The notes beneath the pieces were generated by a model, which was not told where the DNA came from, made no database searches, and was given only the letters and a program-made list of their open reading frames with translations. DNA of 31,000 bases. Source: DASUZD01 sp036377055 (lineage in GTDB: Bacteria > Actinomycetota > Thermoleophilia > Gaiellales > Gaiellaceae). Shown here in pieces: positions 6,513-14,719 of the stretch. Position numbers and translations under genes: made by a program. Position 1 is the first letter of the stretch; the number at the start of each line of letters is the position of its first letter. Location: positions 1 through 31,000 of the forward strand of contig DASUZD010000074.1 in the NCBI GenBank assembly GCA_036377055.1. The letters are read 5' to 3'.

Positions 6513-7856
6513 TCAGCAGCGGACGATCGCTTGCCCCAACGTCGCACAGGTCTCCGAGCAATCGGCAGTCGGCTTGCAAAGCACCGGCGGCCCGAACGCG
6601 CGCACCGAGCCCGGCCCATCCTTGACGAGGACGCGCCCCGTCGGGACAAACACGGCATCGACCTGAGCGCCGGGCGTGTGCGTGAGCGTCCAGGTGATGT
6701 CGAGCGTCACCCGGCACGACCAGAGGAAGACGATGTCCTGGCCCGTCGTCAGCGGCTGGTCGAGCGGAGCGAATCTCCGCAGCGCGACCAGCCAGCTCAC
6801 GAGGACGCTGCCCGCATGGACGGACTTCAGCTCGTGACCGTCCACGAACAGCGGCCAGAGCTGATTCGGACGGTCGGTCAACACCGCGGTGACGGTCCCG
6901 CTGGAAGAGCCGTCGGCGGGGACAAGGGCCTGCGGTCCCTCGCCACCCCGGGTGAACATCTGCCAGGGCGGCTGGACGCGTCGACTGTCGACCTGGTCGC
7001 GGCACGATCGCGGCAGCGGGCGGCAGCGGCGGGCGCCACCGCCGTAGGTCGCCGTCCACCGCGATGCGCGGCCGTTCTGGATCCAGCCGACCTCCCACCG
7101 GCCGAGCCGGCCCGCGTTCACCGCGTCGAAGCTGACGTCCGCCGTGAACTTGAACGTCGGGAGCGGCACGGGGCCGACCGTGCCCGTTTTCGGATTTACG
7201 CCGCTGCCGGTCTCGCCGGTGTCGAAGAAGAGCTTCGTGTCGGGTGGCGCCTTACCGGGGCGCGTCACGCGCTGACCCGGCTGCTGCGACCGCTCCAGCA
7301 GCGGCTGGCAGACCGTGAGCTCGATGCCGTCCCGCGTTCGGTCCGTCTGGCACTTCGGCTGCGTGCGCAGCTGGCAGAAGGGGACGATGTTGCCGAGGAC
7401 GGTCGCCGCGCTCCCGACCTCCGCCTGCACCGGAGCGGCGAGCTGACAGGCGAGGCGGCCGGCGCGCCAGAGCGCGAAGCTGCGGATCGCTCGCACAAGG
7501 GCACGGTCGAGCCGAGCCCGATCGTTGCGGGCTGCGTCCCGGAAGATGATCGTCGGCGGAGCATGGACGAGGTCGCTCGGCTCGAGGACGAGCGCTGCGT
7601 CCTCGCCCCTCGGCACCAGCAACCAACGCTGCGTCCCGTGTCGGCGCGCGACCTCGACGGCGGCGCGGAGGTCGTCGCCGAAGATGCCCGCGAGCGCGCC
7701 GGTGTTGATCGCTGCGATTGCCTCGCCGGCCGCCGCGGCGTTCGGCCCGCGCAGCAGCCGCTGGAGCGAGAACTTGGCGCTCACGTCGATACGCGGATCC
7801 GTCGGATCGACGCGGACAGGCGACGCCCCCTCGTACTCCACCCCGCCGCGCACCAC
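6513..7856 (-). CDS. Unrecognised Cys-rich protein
   Basis: A 447-residue protein from GTG 7856; I do not recognise a family. The N-terminal part (RGGVEYEGASPVRVDPTD, then LQRLLRGPNAAAAGEAIAA) is followed by a mixed region with GTQRWLLVPRGEDAALVLEP. A Cys-containing middle (PFCQLRTQPKCQTDR, ELTVCQPLL) and a beta-rich C-terminal half ending CKPTADCSETCATLGQAIVRC suggest an extracytoplasmic, disulfide-bonded protein. No signal peptide can be seen. The same frame stays open with coding-like base use for about 165 nt upstream, yet holds no ATG, GTG or TTG codon before a TGA at 8022-8024. The true N-terminus may therefore be lost, frameshifted or misplaced. Convergent with DUF192. Confidence 0.55.
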   Translation of the reverse strand: MVRGGVEYEGASPVRVDPTDPRIDVSAKFSLQRLLRGPNAAAAGEAIAAINTGALAGIFGDDLRAAVEVARRHGTQRWLLVPRGEDAALVLEPSDLVHAPPTIIFRDAARNDRARLDRALVRAIRSFALWRAGRLACQLAAPVQAEVGSAATVLGNIVPFCQLRTQPKCQTDRTRDGIELTVCQPLLERSQQPGQRVTRPGKAPPDTKLFFDTGETGSGVNPKTGTVGPVPLPTFKFTADVSFDAVNAGRLGRWEVGWIQNGRASRWTATYGGGARRCRPLPRSCRDQVDSRRVQPPWQMFTRGGEGPQALVPADGSSSGTVTAVLTDRPNQLWPLFVDGHELKSVHAGSVLVSWLVALRRFAPLDQPLTTGQDIVFLWSCRVTLDITWTLTHTPGAQVDAVFVPTGRVLVKDGPGSVRAFGPPVLCKPTADCSETCATLGQAIVRC

Positions 7857-8022
7857 GCGGGTGTCGCTGTGCAGGCGCCAAGCTCCCGTCTCGCCGTTCG
7901 TCGCCTCGACCTCGCTGTCGTAAGCCCGACTCCCGGTGTTGCAAGATCGGTGCCAGGCCGCGCATCGCGAGCATGGCGCGACCCGAAGGCCTCGAGCGAA
8001 GGTCGGTTCGCTTTCGGCGCGT

Positions 8023-8065
8023 CAGGTCTTGCAAACGAGCGTTGTGTGCTCGAATGCAAGACCTG
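8023..8065 (-). terminator. Long hairpin after the Ig-repeat gene
   Basis: An 11 bp outer stem (8023-8033 with 8055-8065), an AA/AA internal mismatch, a 5 bp inner stem (8036-8040 with 8048-8052) and a 7-nt loop. It starts 21 bp beyond the stop codon at 8086. There is no T run, as is common in actinobacterial terminators. Confidence 0.7.
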
Positions 8066-8085
8066 GCAGACCGCGCGAGCGATTG

Positions 8086-9099
8086 CTACCCGTGGCTGAA
8101 GCTGCGCCGCGCCGGCAGGCTCGTGAGGCGCGACTTGTCGCGAGCGCGCAGCGTGATCGTGAAGCGGCCGGGGCCGCGGAAGCGGGGCGCGGGCCTCCAG
8201 TGCCGCGTGTAGACGCCGCACGGGACCGGCGGTGCGAGCGTCGCGAAGCGGCGCGTGTAGGAGAGCTTCCCGGGCCGCGAGTCGCGCTCGATGATGGTCA
8301 CGTTCTTGAACGAGTCGTCGCAGATCCGGACGCGCGCGTACAGCGTCCGACCGAGGAATCGCGCCGAGATGATCCGGAGCGACGGACGGTGATTGACCAC
8401 CCGCGTCGCGGGCTGCACGATGTCGGTGAGCGCCGAGGGCACGGTCGTCGAGCCCTTGGCGTTCTTGGCGGTCACGAGCACCCTCAGCCGGAACCCGACG
8501 TCGGCGCCGTTCACGGTGTACGTCTTGCCTGTGGCGGACAGGTTGGAGCAGATCGCGACGTCGGCGTCGCACTGCTGCCACTGATAGGCGAAGGACGTGG
8601 GGTTCCCCGTCCAGCTGCCGTTCTCGGCCGTCAGCACCTGGCCGGCCTTGGCCGTGCCGCTGATCGTCGGCCTCGCCGTGTTCCTGGGCGGATTCCCGGC
8701 CGCGGCGACCACCGCGGTGGGCGCCGACCGAGCCGTCGCCGACCCGTCCGCGTTCTTCGCGGTGACGTCGACGCGCATCGTGTGCCCGGCGTCCGCACCG
8801 ACGAGCGTGTAGGTCTTGGCCGTCCCGTTCGAGACGCTCACGCAGCTCCCGCCGCTCGTGTTGCAGCGCAGCCACTTGTAGGCGAATGAGGTTGGCGAGT
8901 TGCTCCAGGTGCCGTCGCTCGCCGTCAGCGTCTGGCCGACGGTCGGCGTGCCCGAGATCGTCGGCAGCGCTGTGTTCACCGGCGCGGCTTGCGTAGCCGC
9001 CGAGCCCGCGCCGGAGATCGCCATGTAGGCGACCGTCGACGCGGCGGCGAGCGCGGCAGCCCAGCGTGCCCTCCCTTGTTTGTGACGAATGTTGCGCAT
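8086..9099 (-). CDS. Secreted protein with two Ig-like repeats
   Basis: A 337-residue protein. ATG 9099 follows GGGGAG at 8 nt and precedes a basic start (MRNIRHKQGRARW) and a hydrophobic signal segment ending near GAGSAATQA, so it is exported. Two repeats of about 95 residues follow. Each has the pattern NT-x-x-PTISG, GQxLTA, GxW, PTSFAYxWxxC, a second Cys, YT-hydrophobic-GAD and R-V-x-VTAKNxxGS. This Trp/Cys-marked Ig-like repeat is frequent in secreted proteins of Thermoleophilia. A third, different C-terminal domain (about 240-337) has two more Cys and many basic residues. The role is probably extracellular binding or adhesion; no enzyme motif is present. Confidence 0.8.
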   Translation of the reverse strand: MRNIRHKQGRARWAAALAAASTVAYMAISGAGSAATQAAPVNTALPTISGTPTVGQTLTASDGTWSNSPTSFAYKWLRCNTSGGSCVSVSNGTAKTYTLVGADAGHTMRVDVTAKNADGSATARSAPTAVVAAAGNPPRNTARPTISGTAKAGQVLTAENGSWTGNPTSFAYQWQQCDADVAICSNLSATGKTYTVNGADVGFRLRVLVTAKNAKGSTTVPSALTDIVQPATRVVNHRPSLRIISARFLGRTLYARVRICDDSFKNVTIIERDSRPGKLSYTRRFATLAPPVPCGVYTRHWRPAPRFRGPGRFTITLRARDKSRLTSLPARRSFSHG

Positions 9100-9211
9100 G
9101 TTGGCTCCCCTGTGGATGTCCGAGTCCGATTCCCGCTTCAGACACGGAAAACCCCGCTCGTGGCGGATTTCACAAGACCCGAACATCTTGGGCAGCGCGG
9201 CGCGGGGGGAA

Positions 9212-9227
9212 GGCCGCCAGGGCGGCC
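9212..9227 (-). terminator. 7 bp GC stem after the ABC ATPase gene
   Basis: Arms 9212-9218 and 9221-9227 are perfect complements with a 2-nt loop (more likely 6 bp with a 4-nt loop). It lies about 30 bp past the ATPase stop codon and before the Ig-repeat gene on the same strand. Confidence 0.5.
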
Positions 9228-9255
9228 GATCTACAGGGGGCTGCGGCCAGTCGTG

Positions 9256-10827
9256 TCAGATACCCGCGATGTCAGACGCGACCTGGGGAGCCGTGACGGG
9301 CGCCGGTCCTACGAGCGTGAGAGCGTCGTCCGCGTGCTCGATCAGCGCTTCGTCGTGCGTCGCGCAGATCACCGCCGCGCCGGTCTCGCGCGCGAGCCTC
9401 GCGAGCAGATCGCCGACCGCCCGCGCGTTGGCGTTGTCCAGGCGCGCGGTCGGCTCGTCGGCGAGCAGGATCGCCGGTCGTGCAGCGAGCGCGCGCGCGA
9501 TCGCGACCCGCTGGCGCTCACCCGCCGAGAGCCGGTCGGCGCGATGGTCGAGGCGGGCGCCGAGGCCGACCTCGGCGAGCGCTCCCGCCGCGTCGCCGGC
9601 AGCCCCTCGCACCTGAAGGCCTAGCTCGACGTTCTCGCGCGCGCTGAGATGCGGTACGAGCCCCGGCTCCTGCGTGACGAGCGCGATGTGCTCGCGGCGG
9701 ACGGCGGCGACGCTCGCACGGCTCAGGCGTCCGATCTCCTGGCCCTGGACGACCACATCGCCGGCGGACGGGCGATCGAGGCCGGCGAGCAGGTGGAGGA
9801 GCGTCGTCTTGCCGCTGCCGGACCGGCCGACGACGGCGGTGAACATGCCGGCGTGGAACGTCCTCGAAAGCTCGTCGAGGACCGGACGCGCTTCGGGCCC
9901 GAACCGCTTCGTGAGCCCGCGCACCTCGGCGGCCACCGTGGCCGGCCGTTGCGGCCGCCGGTCGAGGGTCGCCGGCCGCGGCTTGTCGAGCCGCGCGGGC
10001 TCGGAGACAGGCGCGATCGCGACCTCGCGGCCCCGCAGCTCGGCATGGAGCCGCCGCGCTCCGCCGATCGCGTCCAGGAGCGAGTCGGGGAGCCTGATCC
10101 AGCCGGGCTCGGTCACGACGAGCGACCTCGGCTGACCCGGCTTGCCCTCCTCGACGACCCGGCCGTCGCGAACGTGAACGAGGCGGTCGGCGATCGCGGC
10201 CGCAGCCTCGTCGTGGCTGACGACGAGGGCGGCGGTTCCGTGTTCCCGTGCGAGCTCGGAGATGAGCTCGTAGACCGTCTGGGCGTTCTCCTGGTCGAGC
10301 TCGCCGGCCGGCTCGTCGGCGAGGAGCAGCGGCGGGCGGTGGACGAGCGCGGCGCAGAGCGCGACGCGTTGCTGCTCGCCGCCAGAGAGCGTGGCCGGCC
10401 GGTCGTCGAGGCGGTCGCCGAGGCCGACGCGCTCGAGGAGCGCAGCCGCCGCGGCCCGAGCGTTGTGGCGCGGGGTGCCGAGGAGCTCGAGGCTGAGCGC
10501 GACGCTGTGCACGGAGGAGAGGGCCGGCGAGAGGGCACGGGCGTAGTGCTGGTCGAGCAGCCCGAGGTGGTGCGCGCGGAACCGCGTGATCGCGGCCGGG
10601 CCGAGGTTCCCGACGTCGTAGCCGAGAACGTGCGCGCTCCCTGCCGAGAGGGAGTCGAAGCCGGCGACGACGCGGAGCAGCGTCGTCTTGCCTGACCCGC
10701 TCGGCCCGAGCACGACGACGACCTCGCCCTCCTCGACACTGAGCGAGAGCCCCTGGAGCGCGACGGCCGTTCCGCCGGCGGAGTGGTGGATCCGGAACGC
10801 GTCGCGGACGTCGATCGCGGCGGTCAT
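9256..10827 (-). CDS. ABC transporter ATPase, two fused nucleotide-binding domains
   Basis: A 523-residue protein holding two complete LolD/MacB-type ABC ATPases in one chain. Domain 1 (about 1-230) has Walker A GPSGSGKTT (41-49), signature LSGGEQQRVA and Walker B LLLADEPAGELD. Domain 2 (about 305-523) has Walker A GRSGSGKTT, signature LSAGERQRVA and Walker B ILLADEPTARLD. Both keep the catalytic Glu and a switch His (VVSHDE, CATHDE). The start is ATG 10827, whose ATGA overlaps the permease stop codon; the same frame is open upstream but that is the shadow of the permease. It should power the adjacent large permease. Two linked NBDs with one large FtsX-type permease imply a pre-assembled complex. 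Confidence 0.9.
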   Translation of the reverse strand: MTAAIDVRDAFRIHHSAGGTAVALQGLSLSVEEGEVVVVLGPSGSGKTTLLRVVAGFDSLSAGSAHVLGYDVGNLGPAAITRFRAHHLGLLDQHYARALSPALSSVHSVALSLELLGTPRHNARAAAAALLERVGLGDRLDDRPATLSGGEQQRVALCAALVHRPPLLLADEPAGELDQENAQTVYELISELAREHGTAALVVSHDEAAAAIADRLVHVRDGRVVEEGKPGQPRSLVVTEPGWIRLPDSLLDAIGGARRLHAELRGREVAIAPVSEPARLDKPRPATLDRRPQRPATVAAEVRGLTKRFGPEARPVLDELSRTFHAGMFTAVVGRSGSGKTTLLHLLAGLDRPSAGDVVVQGQEIGRLSRASVAAVRREHIALVTQEPGLVPHLSARENVELGLQVRGAAGDAAGALAEVGLGARLDHRADRLSAGERQRVAIARALAARPAILLADEPTARLDNANARAVGDLLARLARETGAAVICATHDEALIEHADDALTLVGPAPVTAPQVASDIAGI

Positions 10828-13800
10828 TCGAGGCTCCAGGACGCGCGTTCGGGCCGCTGGCTGCGGAACGCCGTGAGCGACGTTCCTTCGGCCACCGCAA
10901 GCGCCACGATCGCCAGGGCGACGATCGCGAGGCCCGACTCGAGCCACGCCGGGTCGAACCGGAGCGGCGGCTCGGGCAGCGCAGTCGTCGCCGAGATGCG
11001 GACCAGGGACACGACGAGCCGCGAGAGGAGCGCTCCGAGGGCGGCGCCGCCGGCGAGCCCGACGATGACGAGGATCACCGCACGCGTGCGGAGCTGGGCG
11101 CGCAGCCGTGCGGGCGGAACGCCCTGCGCCTCGAGGTCGGAGAAGTCGCTGCGCTCGTCGCGCACCTCGCTGAGCACGCCGACCCAGAAGCCGAGCACGG
11201 CAAGTGCGAGCGCAACGAGGGCCGACGCGTCGAGCGCGCGCCCGGTCGCGCGCGCGAGGGGATCGCCGGCGAGCTGACGCTCGATCGCTGCGCGCGAGGT
11301 GACGACGAGGCCCGCGAACGGCCGCCGTCGCAGCGCCGCGGCGGCCGCGGGCTCGTCGCGCGCCGAGAGCCACACCTGGTTTGGCGTGCCCTCGCCGGGC
11401 GCGTCGGCGTCGATCGCCGTCCCGAGCCACGCGCCGTCCGCGAGCACGAACGGCCCGGAGGACGCCGGGACGGTCGGCATCCGCGACGCGACGCCCGCGA
11501 TCCGAATGGTGATGGCGACGTCCTGGAAGTCGAGCCTCGTCTCCTTGCCGACGCCACCGGCCGCAGCCGCGATGTCGGGCGAGACGACGACCGGCATCGG
11601 TCGCCTGTCGGTCCCCTCGGTAGGTCGGAAGACGAGCCGGGCGCCCGTATCGGCGAAGGCGACCGACAGGCGGACGCCGTCGTGCGTTCGCCTCGCGCTC
11701 CCGGCACGGCGAAGCGACCAGCCGGCCCACCGCGTCAGAGGCCGCGGCCCGTCTGCCCTGAGCGGCCCGAGCTGGACGACATCCGACGGCGCCCGCGCCA
11801 CGTTGCCCTCCGCCTCGTCGTGCGCGAGGAAGAACTGCTCGTCGACCGGGAGTGCGATCCCGAGGCCGACGACGTCGACGCGCTCGCCCTTCGGCAGGTC
11901 GGCGGTGACGACGCTTGCGCCGCGGTGCACCCGCCCGAGCCGGAGCAGGTGCACGCGCCCGCGCTCGTCCCGAACGGCTAGCGAGAGGACGAGGTCGACA
12001 CCACCGACGCGGACGGCCAGTCTCAGGCGCGTCGCTCCGCGTGGCACCCGAACGCCCGCGAGCCGAGGCTCGCCGGCCTGGGCCAGAAGCCGCGCGATCT
12101 CGGACGGCGCCAGCAGCGAGAAGTCGCTGCGCCAGCGGAGCCGGCGGATCGCCGCCGCCGGCAGCCCGAGCACGGTGGGCGAGAGGACGGCGGCTCCCGC
12201 GCCGGGCGTCGTCGCGCCGATCCGGAGGACGGGATACGCGGCGCCGCCGCCGATCCGCGCGTAGCGTGCAAGCGGGGCCGCATCGAGCGGGCGAGTGGGG
12301 GGTGGGCCTTCGGCCACGGTGAAGTCGAGCGGCGCCTCGAAGGCCGCCTGGTCGACGGAGCCGCGGGCGAGCGTCGCTCGGTACGTGGCGGCGAAGAGCG
12401 CGAGGCCGAGCGCCACGGCGACGAACGCGCAGCTGACGACCGTTCGCGAGGGCGCCCGCGCCAGCGCGAGCACGGCCAGGCGCAGCCCGAACGCGCTGTG
12501 GCGGGTGAGCCGCTCGGCGGCCCGCATCGCCGGCCCGAGCAGCCGTGCGAGCACGACGGCGACGACGAAGCAGACGAGCGCCGGGAGCACGAGGAAGAGC
12601 GCCGCGTTCCCCGAGGACACGTTCGACGGGTCGAGCGCGCCGCGGCTCAGCCCGACGGCGACGGTTGCCGCCGCGCCGAGCGCAGCGACGTCCGCGAGGC
12701 GGATCCGGCGTCCGGTGTCCGCCTCCTCGCGGGCGCTGGTGGCGACCGCGAGCAGCAGCGTCGTCGCGAGCCAGGCGCTGACGAGCGCGAGGATCGTCTT
12801 CGCCGTCAGGAGCGTGTGCACGACGATCGGCCACACGGGAAGGTCGGCGCTGCTGGCGACGGCGGCGACCGCGACGACGCCCGCGGCGAGGCCGACGATC
12901 GCGCCCGCGAGCGTCATCGCGCCGACCTCGGCGACCGAGACGACCGCGACCTGCCAGCGCCGCGCGCCGCGCGCGAGCAGTCGGCGCCGCTCGCTCGCGA
13001 GGCCGCGGCGGAGGCCGATTGCCGCGATGACGGCGAAGCCGAGGAGCAGGGCGCTCGTCTCTCCGCCGACGAGGACGAGCCGGTTGCCCGCGATCCTGCC
13101 GCGGCTCTGCGCGTCGAGCAGCGCCTCGTCAGGGCCGCTCAGCCGGAAGGCGAAATCCGCAGCGAGCGCCGTTTGCGCCCGCGACTCGTCGCGCAGGACG
13201 CGGCCGATCTGCCAGGTGCGCAACCGGTCGACCGGGAGCGACGAGACCCAGGAGTAGACGCGGTAGTACGCCTGGGCGGCCGGGAGCCGCTCGAGCGCCG
13301 CGACGTTCTGCGCCAGCAGCAGTGTCGGCCGGTTCGAACCCGAGCTCGTTGCCGCGGACACGTCCCCGAGGAGCCCCGGGTCGCGAAGCTCGCCGATGCC
13401 CACGCGTCGAAGGTTCAGCCCGCCCTCGGAGAGGGACGGCGACCCTCCGCCGCCGATCTGGAGCAGCTCGCATCCGGAGCTGACGCAGCGCTGCGGCAGG
13501 CGGCCGGAGCGGAGGCGGACCGCTGCGCGGAGATCGTCGACGGTCGCGAGCTCGACGAGCTCGCCTTGCACGCGCAGCTCGCGGAAGACGACGACGCGCC
13601 GCGTGCGGCCGCCGCCGAGCGCCGCGAGGGCACGTCGGGCGACGCGGTCCGACTGGCGGTACGAGCGCGCGTCGAGGGGCAGGCCGAAGCGGTCGACCCG
13701 GAAGGCGCGCTCGCTTGCGGGGACGTCCGCGAGGGAGCGCGCGAGTGCCTGCTGGCGTGCCACGAGGCTGCCGCCCAGGACGGCCACGAGCGTCGCGAAG

Positions 13801-13904
13801 GCCAGCACCGTGCCGACGACGACGAGCGCAGGACGCAACGGCTGCGACCGCAGCCGCGCGGCCGTCACCGCGAGGGAGGCGCGGATGCGATTCACTAGCG
13901 ACAC
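10824..13904 (-). CDS. Large FtsX-like ABC transporter permease
   Basis: About 1026 residues with roughly ten membrane helices: one near the N-terminus (PALVVVGTVLAFATLVAVLG), a central group (residues about 300-520) and a final group of three (residues about 910-1010), separated by two large extracytoplasmic domains. This is two FtsX/MacB-type units in one chain. Such permeases act as mechanotransmitters or move lipids, lipoproteins or peptides from the outer leaflet. The start is uncertain: GTG 13904 lies 10 nt after a -10-like TAGAGT, and GTG 13895 is also possible. It is coupled to the fused ATPase by ATGA and is divergent from a CGNR regulator. Confidence 0.85.
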   Translation of the reverse strand: MSLVNRIRASLAVTAARLRSQPLRPALVVVGTVLAFATLVAVLGGSLVARQQALARSLADVPASERAFRVDRFGLPLDARSYRQSDRVARRALAALGGGRTRRVVVFRELRVQGELVELATVDDLRAAVRLRSGRLPQRCVSSGCELLQIGGGGSPSLSEGGLNLRRVGIGELRDPGLLGDVSAATSSGSNRPTLLLAQNVAALERLPAAQAYYRVYSWVSSLPVDRLRTWQIGRVLRDESRAQTALAADFAFRLSGPDEALLDAQSRGRIAGNRLVLVGGETSALLLGFAVIAAIGLRRGLASERRRLLARGARRWQVAVVSVAEVGAMTLAGAIVGLAAGVVAVAAVASSADLPVWPIVVHTLLTAKTILALVSAWLATTLLLAVATSAREEADTGRRIRLADVAALGAAATVAVGLSRGALDPSNVSSGNAALFLVLPALVCFVVAVVLARLLGPAMRAAERLTRHSAFGLRLAVLALARAPSRTVVSCAFVAVALGLALFAATYRATLARGSVDQAAFEAPLDFTVAEGPPPTRPLDAAPLARYARIGGGAAYPVLRIGATTPGAGAAVLSPTVLGLPAAAIRRLRWRSDFSLLAPSEIARLLAQAGEPRLAGVRVPRGATRLRLAVRVGGVDLVLSLAVRDERGRVHLLRLGRVHRGASVVTADLPKGERVDVVGLGIALPVDEQFFLAHDEAEGNVARAPSDVVQLGPLRADGPRPLTRWAGWSLRRAGSARRTHDGVRLSVAFADTGARLVFRPTEGTDRRPMPVVVSPDIAAAAGGVGKETRLDFQDVAITIRIAGVASRMPTVPASSGPFVLADGAWLGTAIDADAPGEGTPNQVWLSARDEPAAAAALRRRPFAGLVVTSRAAIERQLAGDPLARATGRALDASALVALALAVLGFWVGVLSEVRDERSDFSDLEAQGVPPARLRAQLRTRAVILVIVGLAGGAALGALLSRLVVSLVRISATTALPEPPLRFDPAWLESGLAIVALAIVALAVAEGTSLTAFRSQRPERASWSLE

Positions 13905-13929
13905 CAGTAGCGACACTCTACTGGTGTCG
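13899..13929. promoter_or_regulatory. 12 bp palindromic operator candidate
   Basis: Arms 13899-13910 and 13918-13929 are perfect complements around a 7-nt centre. It lies in the short gap between the permease gene and the CGNR regulator and overlaps both putative promoters. A direct repeat TAGCGACAC also occurs at its left side. It is most simply read as an operator, possibly for the neighbouring regulator. Confidence 0.6.
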
Positions 13930-13943
13930 TAGACTGCGAGCAA
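13915..13943 (-). promoter_or_regulatory. Promoter of the ABC permease operon
   Basis: On the minus strand TTGCTC (13943-13938), a 17-nt spacer and TAGAGT (13920-13915) form a good sigma70-type promoter, 10 nt before GTG 13904. The -10 box lies partly inside the palindrome, so a bound repressor would block it. Confidence 0.55.
13930..13935 (+). promoter_or_regulatory. -10 box of the CGNR regulator
   Basis: TAGACT lies 10 nt before ATG 13946, directly beside the palindrome. I see no clear -35. The mRNA leader would be only a few nucleotides long, which agrees with the lack of a Shine-Dalgarno. Confidence 0.4.
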
Positions 13944-13945
13944 CC

Positions 13946-14482
13946 ATGTCCCCGCGCTATGACGTGCCAAAGGCCGCGCCGGAGCCGCTGCGCCGAGTGC
14001 AGCTGTTCGTCAACAGCATCGACATCCACAACCGCATCGAGTGGCTGCCGGAGTGGCTGGAGGCACACGGGCTCGCCGGCGCCGACGCGCGGGCGACCGA
14101 GCTGCGGGAGGCCCTGCGCGGGCTCGTCCTCGCGAACAACGGCCTCCCGCTCGACCTGGCGGCGCTCGAGACGGTCAACCGCGCCGCACAACGCGTCAGG
14201 CCGGAACTCGACCCGCAACGGCGGCTGCGGTTCCGCACCGACGGCGACGCCCTCGACCAGATCGTCGTCGTCGTGCTCGACGCGCTCCTCGACGGCAGCT
14301 GGGGTCGGCTGAAAGCCTGCCGGAACTGCCACTGGTCGTTCTACGACTACTCCCCGAATCGATCGGCAACGTGGTGCTCGATGCAACTCTGCGGCAACCG
14401 AACGAAGACCCGCGAGTACCGCCGGCGGCGGCGTCAAGGACGTGCGGAGGCGTTGATCGAAGGGAGACGCAGAAGAAGTTGA
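13946..14482 (+). CDS. CGNR zinc-finger transcriptional regulator (ABATE domain)
   Basis: A 178-residue protein. The N-terminal part has FVNSIDIHNRIEWLPEWLEA and LREALRGLVLANNG, matching the ABATE ligand-sensing region of COG5516. The C-terminal zinc finger is CRNCHWSFYDYSPNRS followed by CSMQLCGNRTKTREYRRRRR: CxxC, a spacer, CxxxCGNR and a basic tail, the family's DNA-binding hallmark. Family members are putative stress-induced regulators. It is divergent from the ABC permease/ATPase pair, with a 12 bp palindrome between, so it may control that transporter and itself. Its ligand cannot be read from sequence. Confidence 0.88.
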   Translation: MSPRYDVPKAAPEPLRRVQLFVNSIDIHNRIEWLPEWLEAHGLAGADARATELREALRGLVLANNGLPLDLAALETVNRAAQRVRPELDPQRRLRFRTDGDALDQIVVVVLDALLDGSWGRLKACRNCHWSFYDYSPNRSATWCSMQLCGNRTKTREYRRRRRQGRAEALIEGRRRRS

Positions 14483-14486
14483 CCTT

Positions 14487-14573
14487 CTAACGTAGGTTCG
14501 CTGCGCGGCAGCGCGACGACTCGTCCGCAAAGTCGAACACCAACCGTTCCATGCTGTAGTCGAGCCGGGTCAC
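14487..14573 (-). CDS. Tiny ORF of 28 residues, third of a coupled set
   Basis: GTG 14573 overlaps the stop codon of the preceding 49-residue ORF (GTGA). The peptide begins VTRLDYSMERLVFDFADESS and ends at TAG 14487-14489, 4 bp from the convergent CGNR stop. No family is recognised. Its main support is the overlap; it could be a chance frame or the remnant of a longer gene. Confidence 0.3.
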   Translation of the reverse strand: MTRLDYSMERLVFDFADESSRCRAANLR

Positions 14574-14719
14574 AGCTCGTCGATGATCACGTTCCCCCAG
14601 AGTGTTCCGGGGTGTCTTCGACGGAACTCCTCTAGCCTCTCGATCACCTCGGCGTCGCTCGCGCACTGAATCGGATGCTTGCGGTCGGGCAGCTTGACGG
14701 CGTAGTCCCCATGCCTCAT
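14570..14719 (-). CDS. Small ORF of 49 residues, second of a coupled set
   Basis: ATG 14719 overlaps the stop codon of the 98-residue ORF as ATGA, and its own TGA overlaps the next GTG. The sequence MRHGDYAVKLPDRKHPIQCA then DAEVIERLEEFRRRHPGTLW has a plausible short strand-helix plan and ends in an acidic DEL. No known family is recognised. Its size and coupling resemble a small antitoxin or accessory peptide, but that is only a possibility. Confidence 0.45.
   Translation of the reverse strand: MRHGDYAVKLPDRKHPIQCASDAEVIERLEEFRRRHPGTLWGNVIIDEL

Noticed and set aside
9256..12834. A single 1192-residue frame extending the fused ATPase upstream
   Set aside because: Everything before ATG 10827 is Arg-rich shadow of the permease gene; the ATGA junction gives the real boundary.
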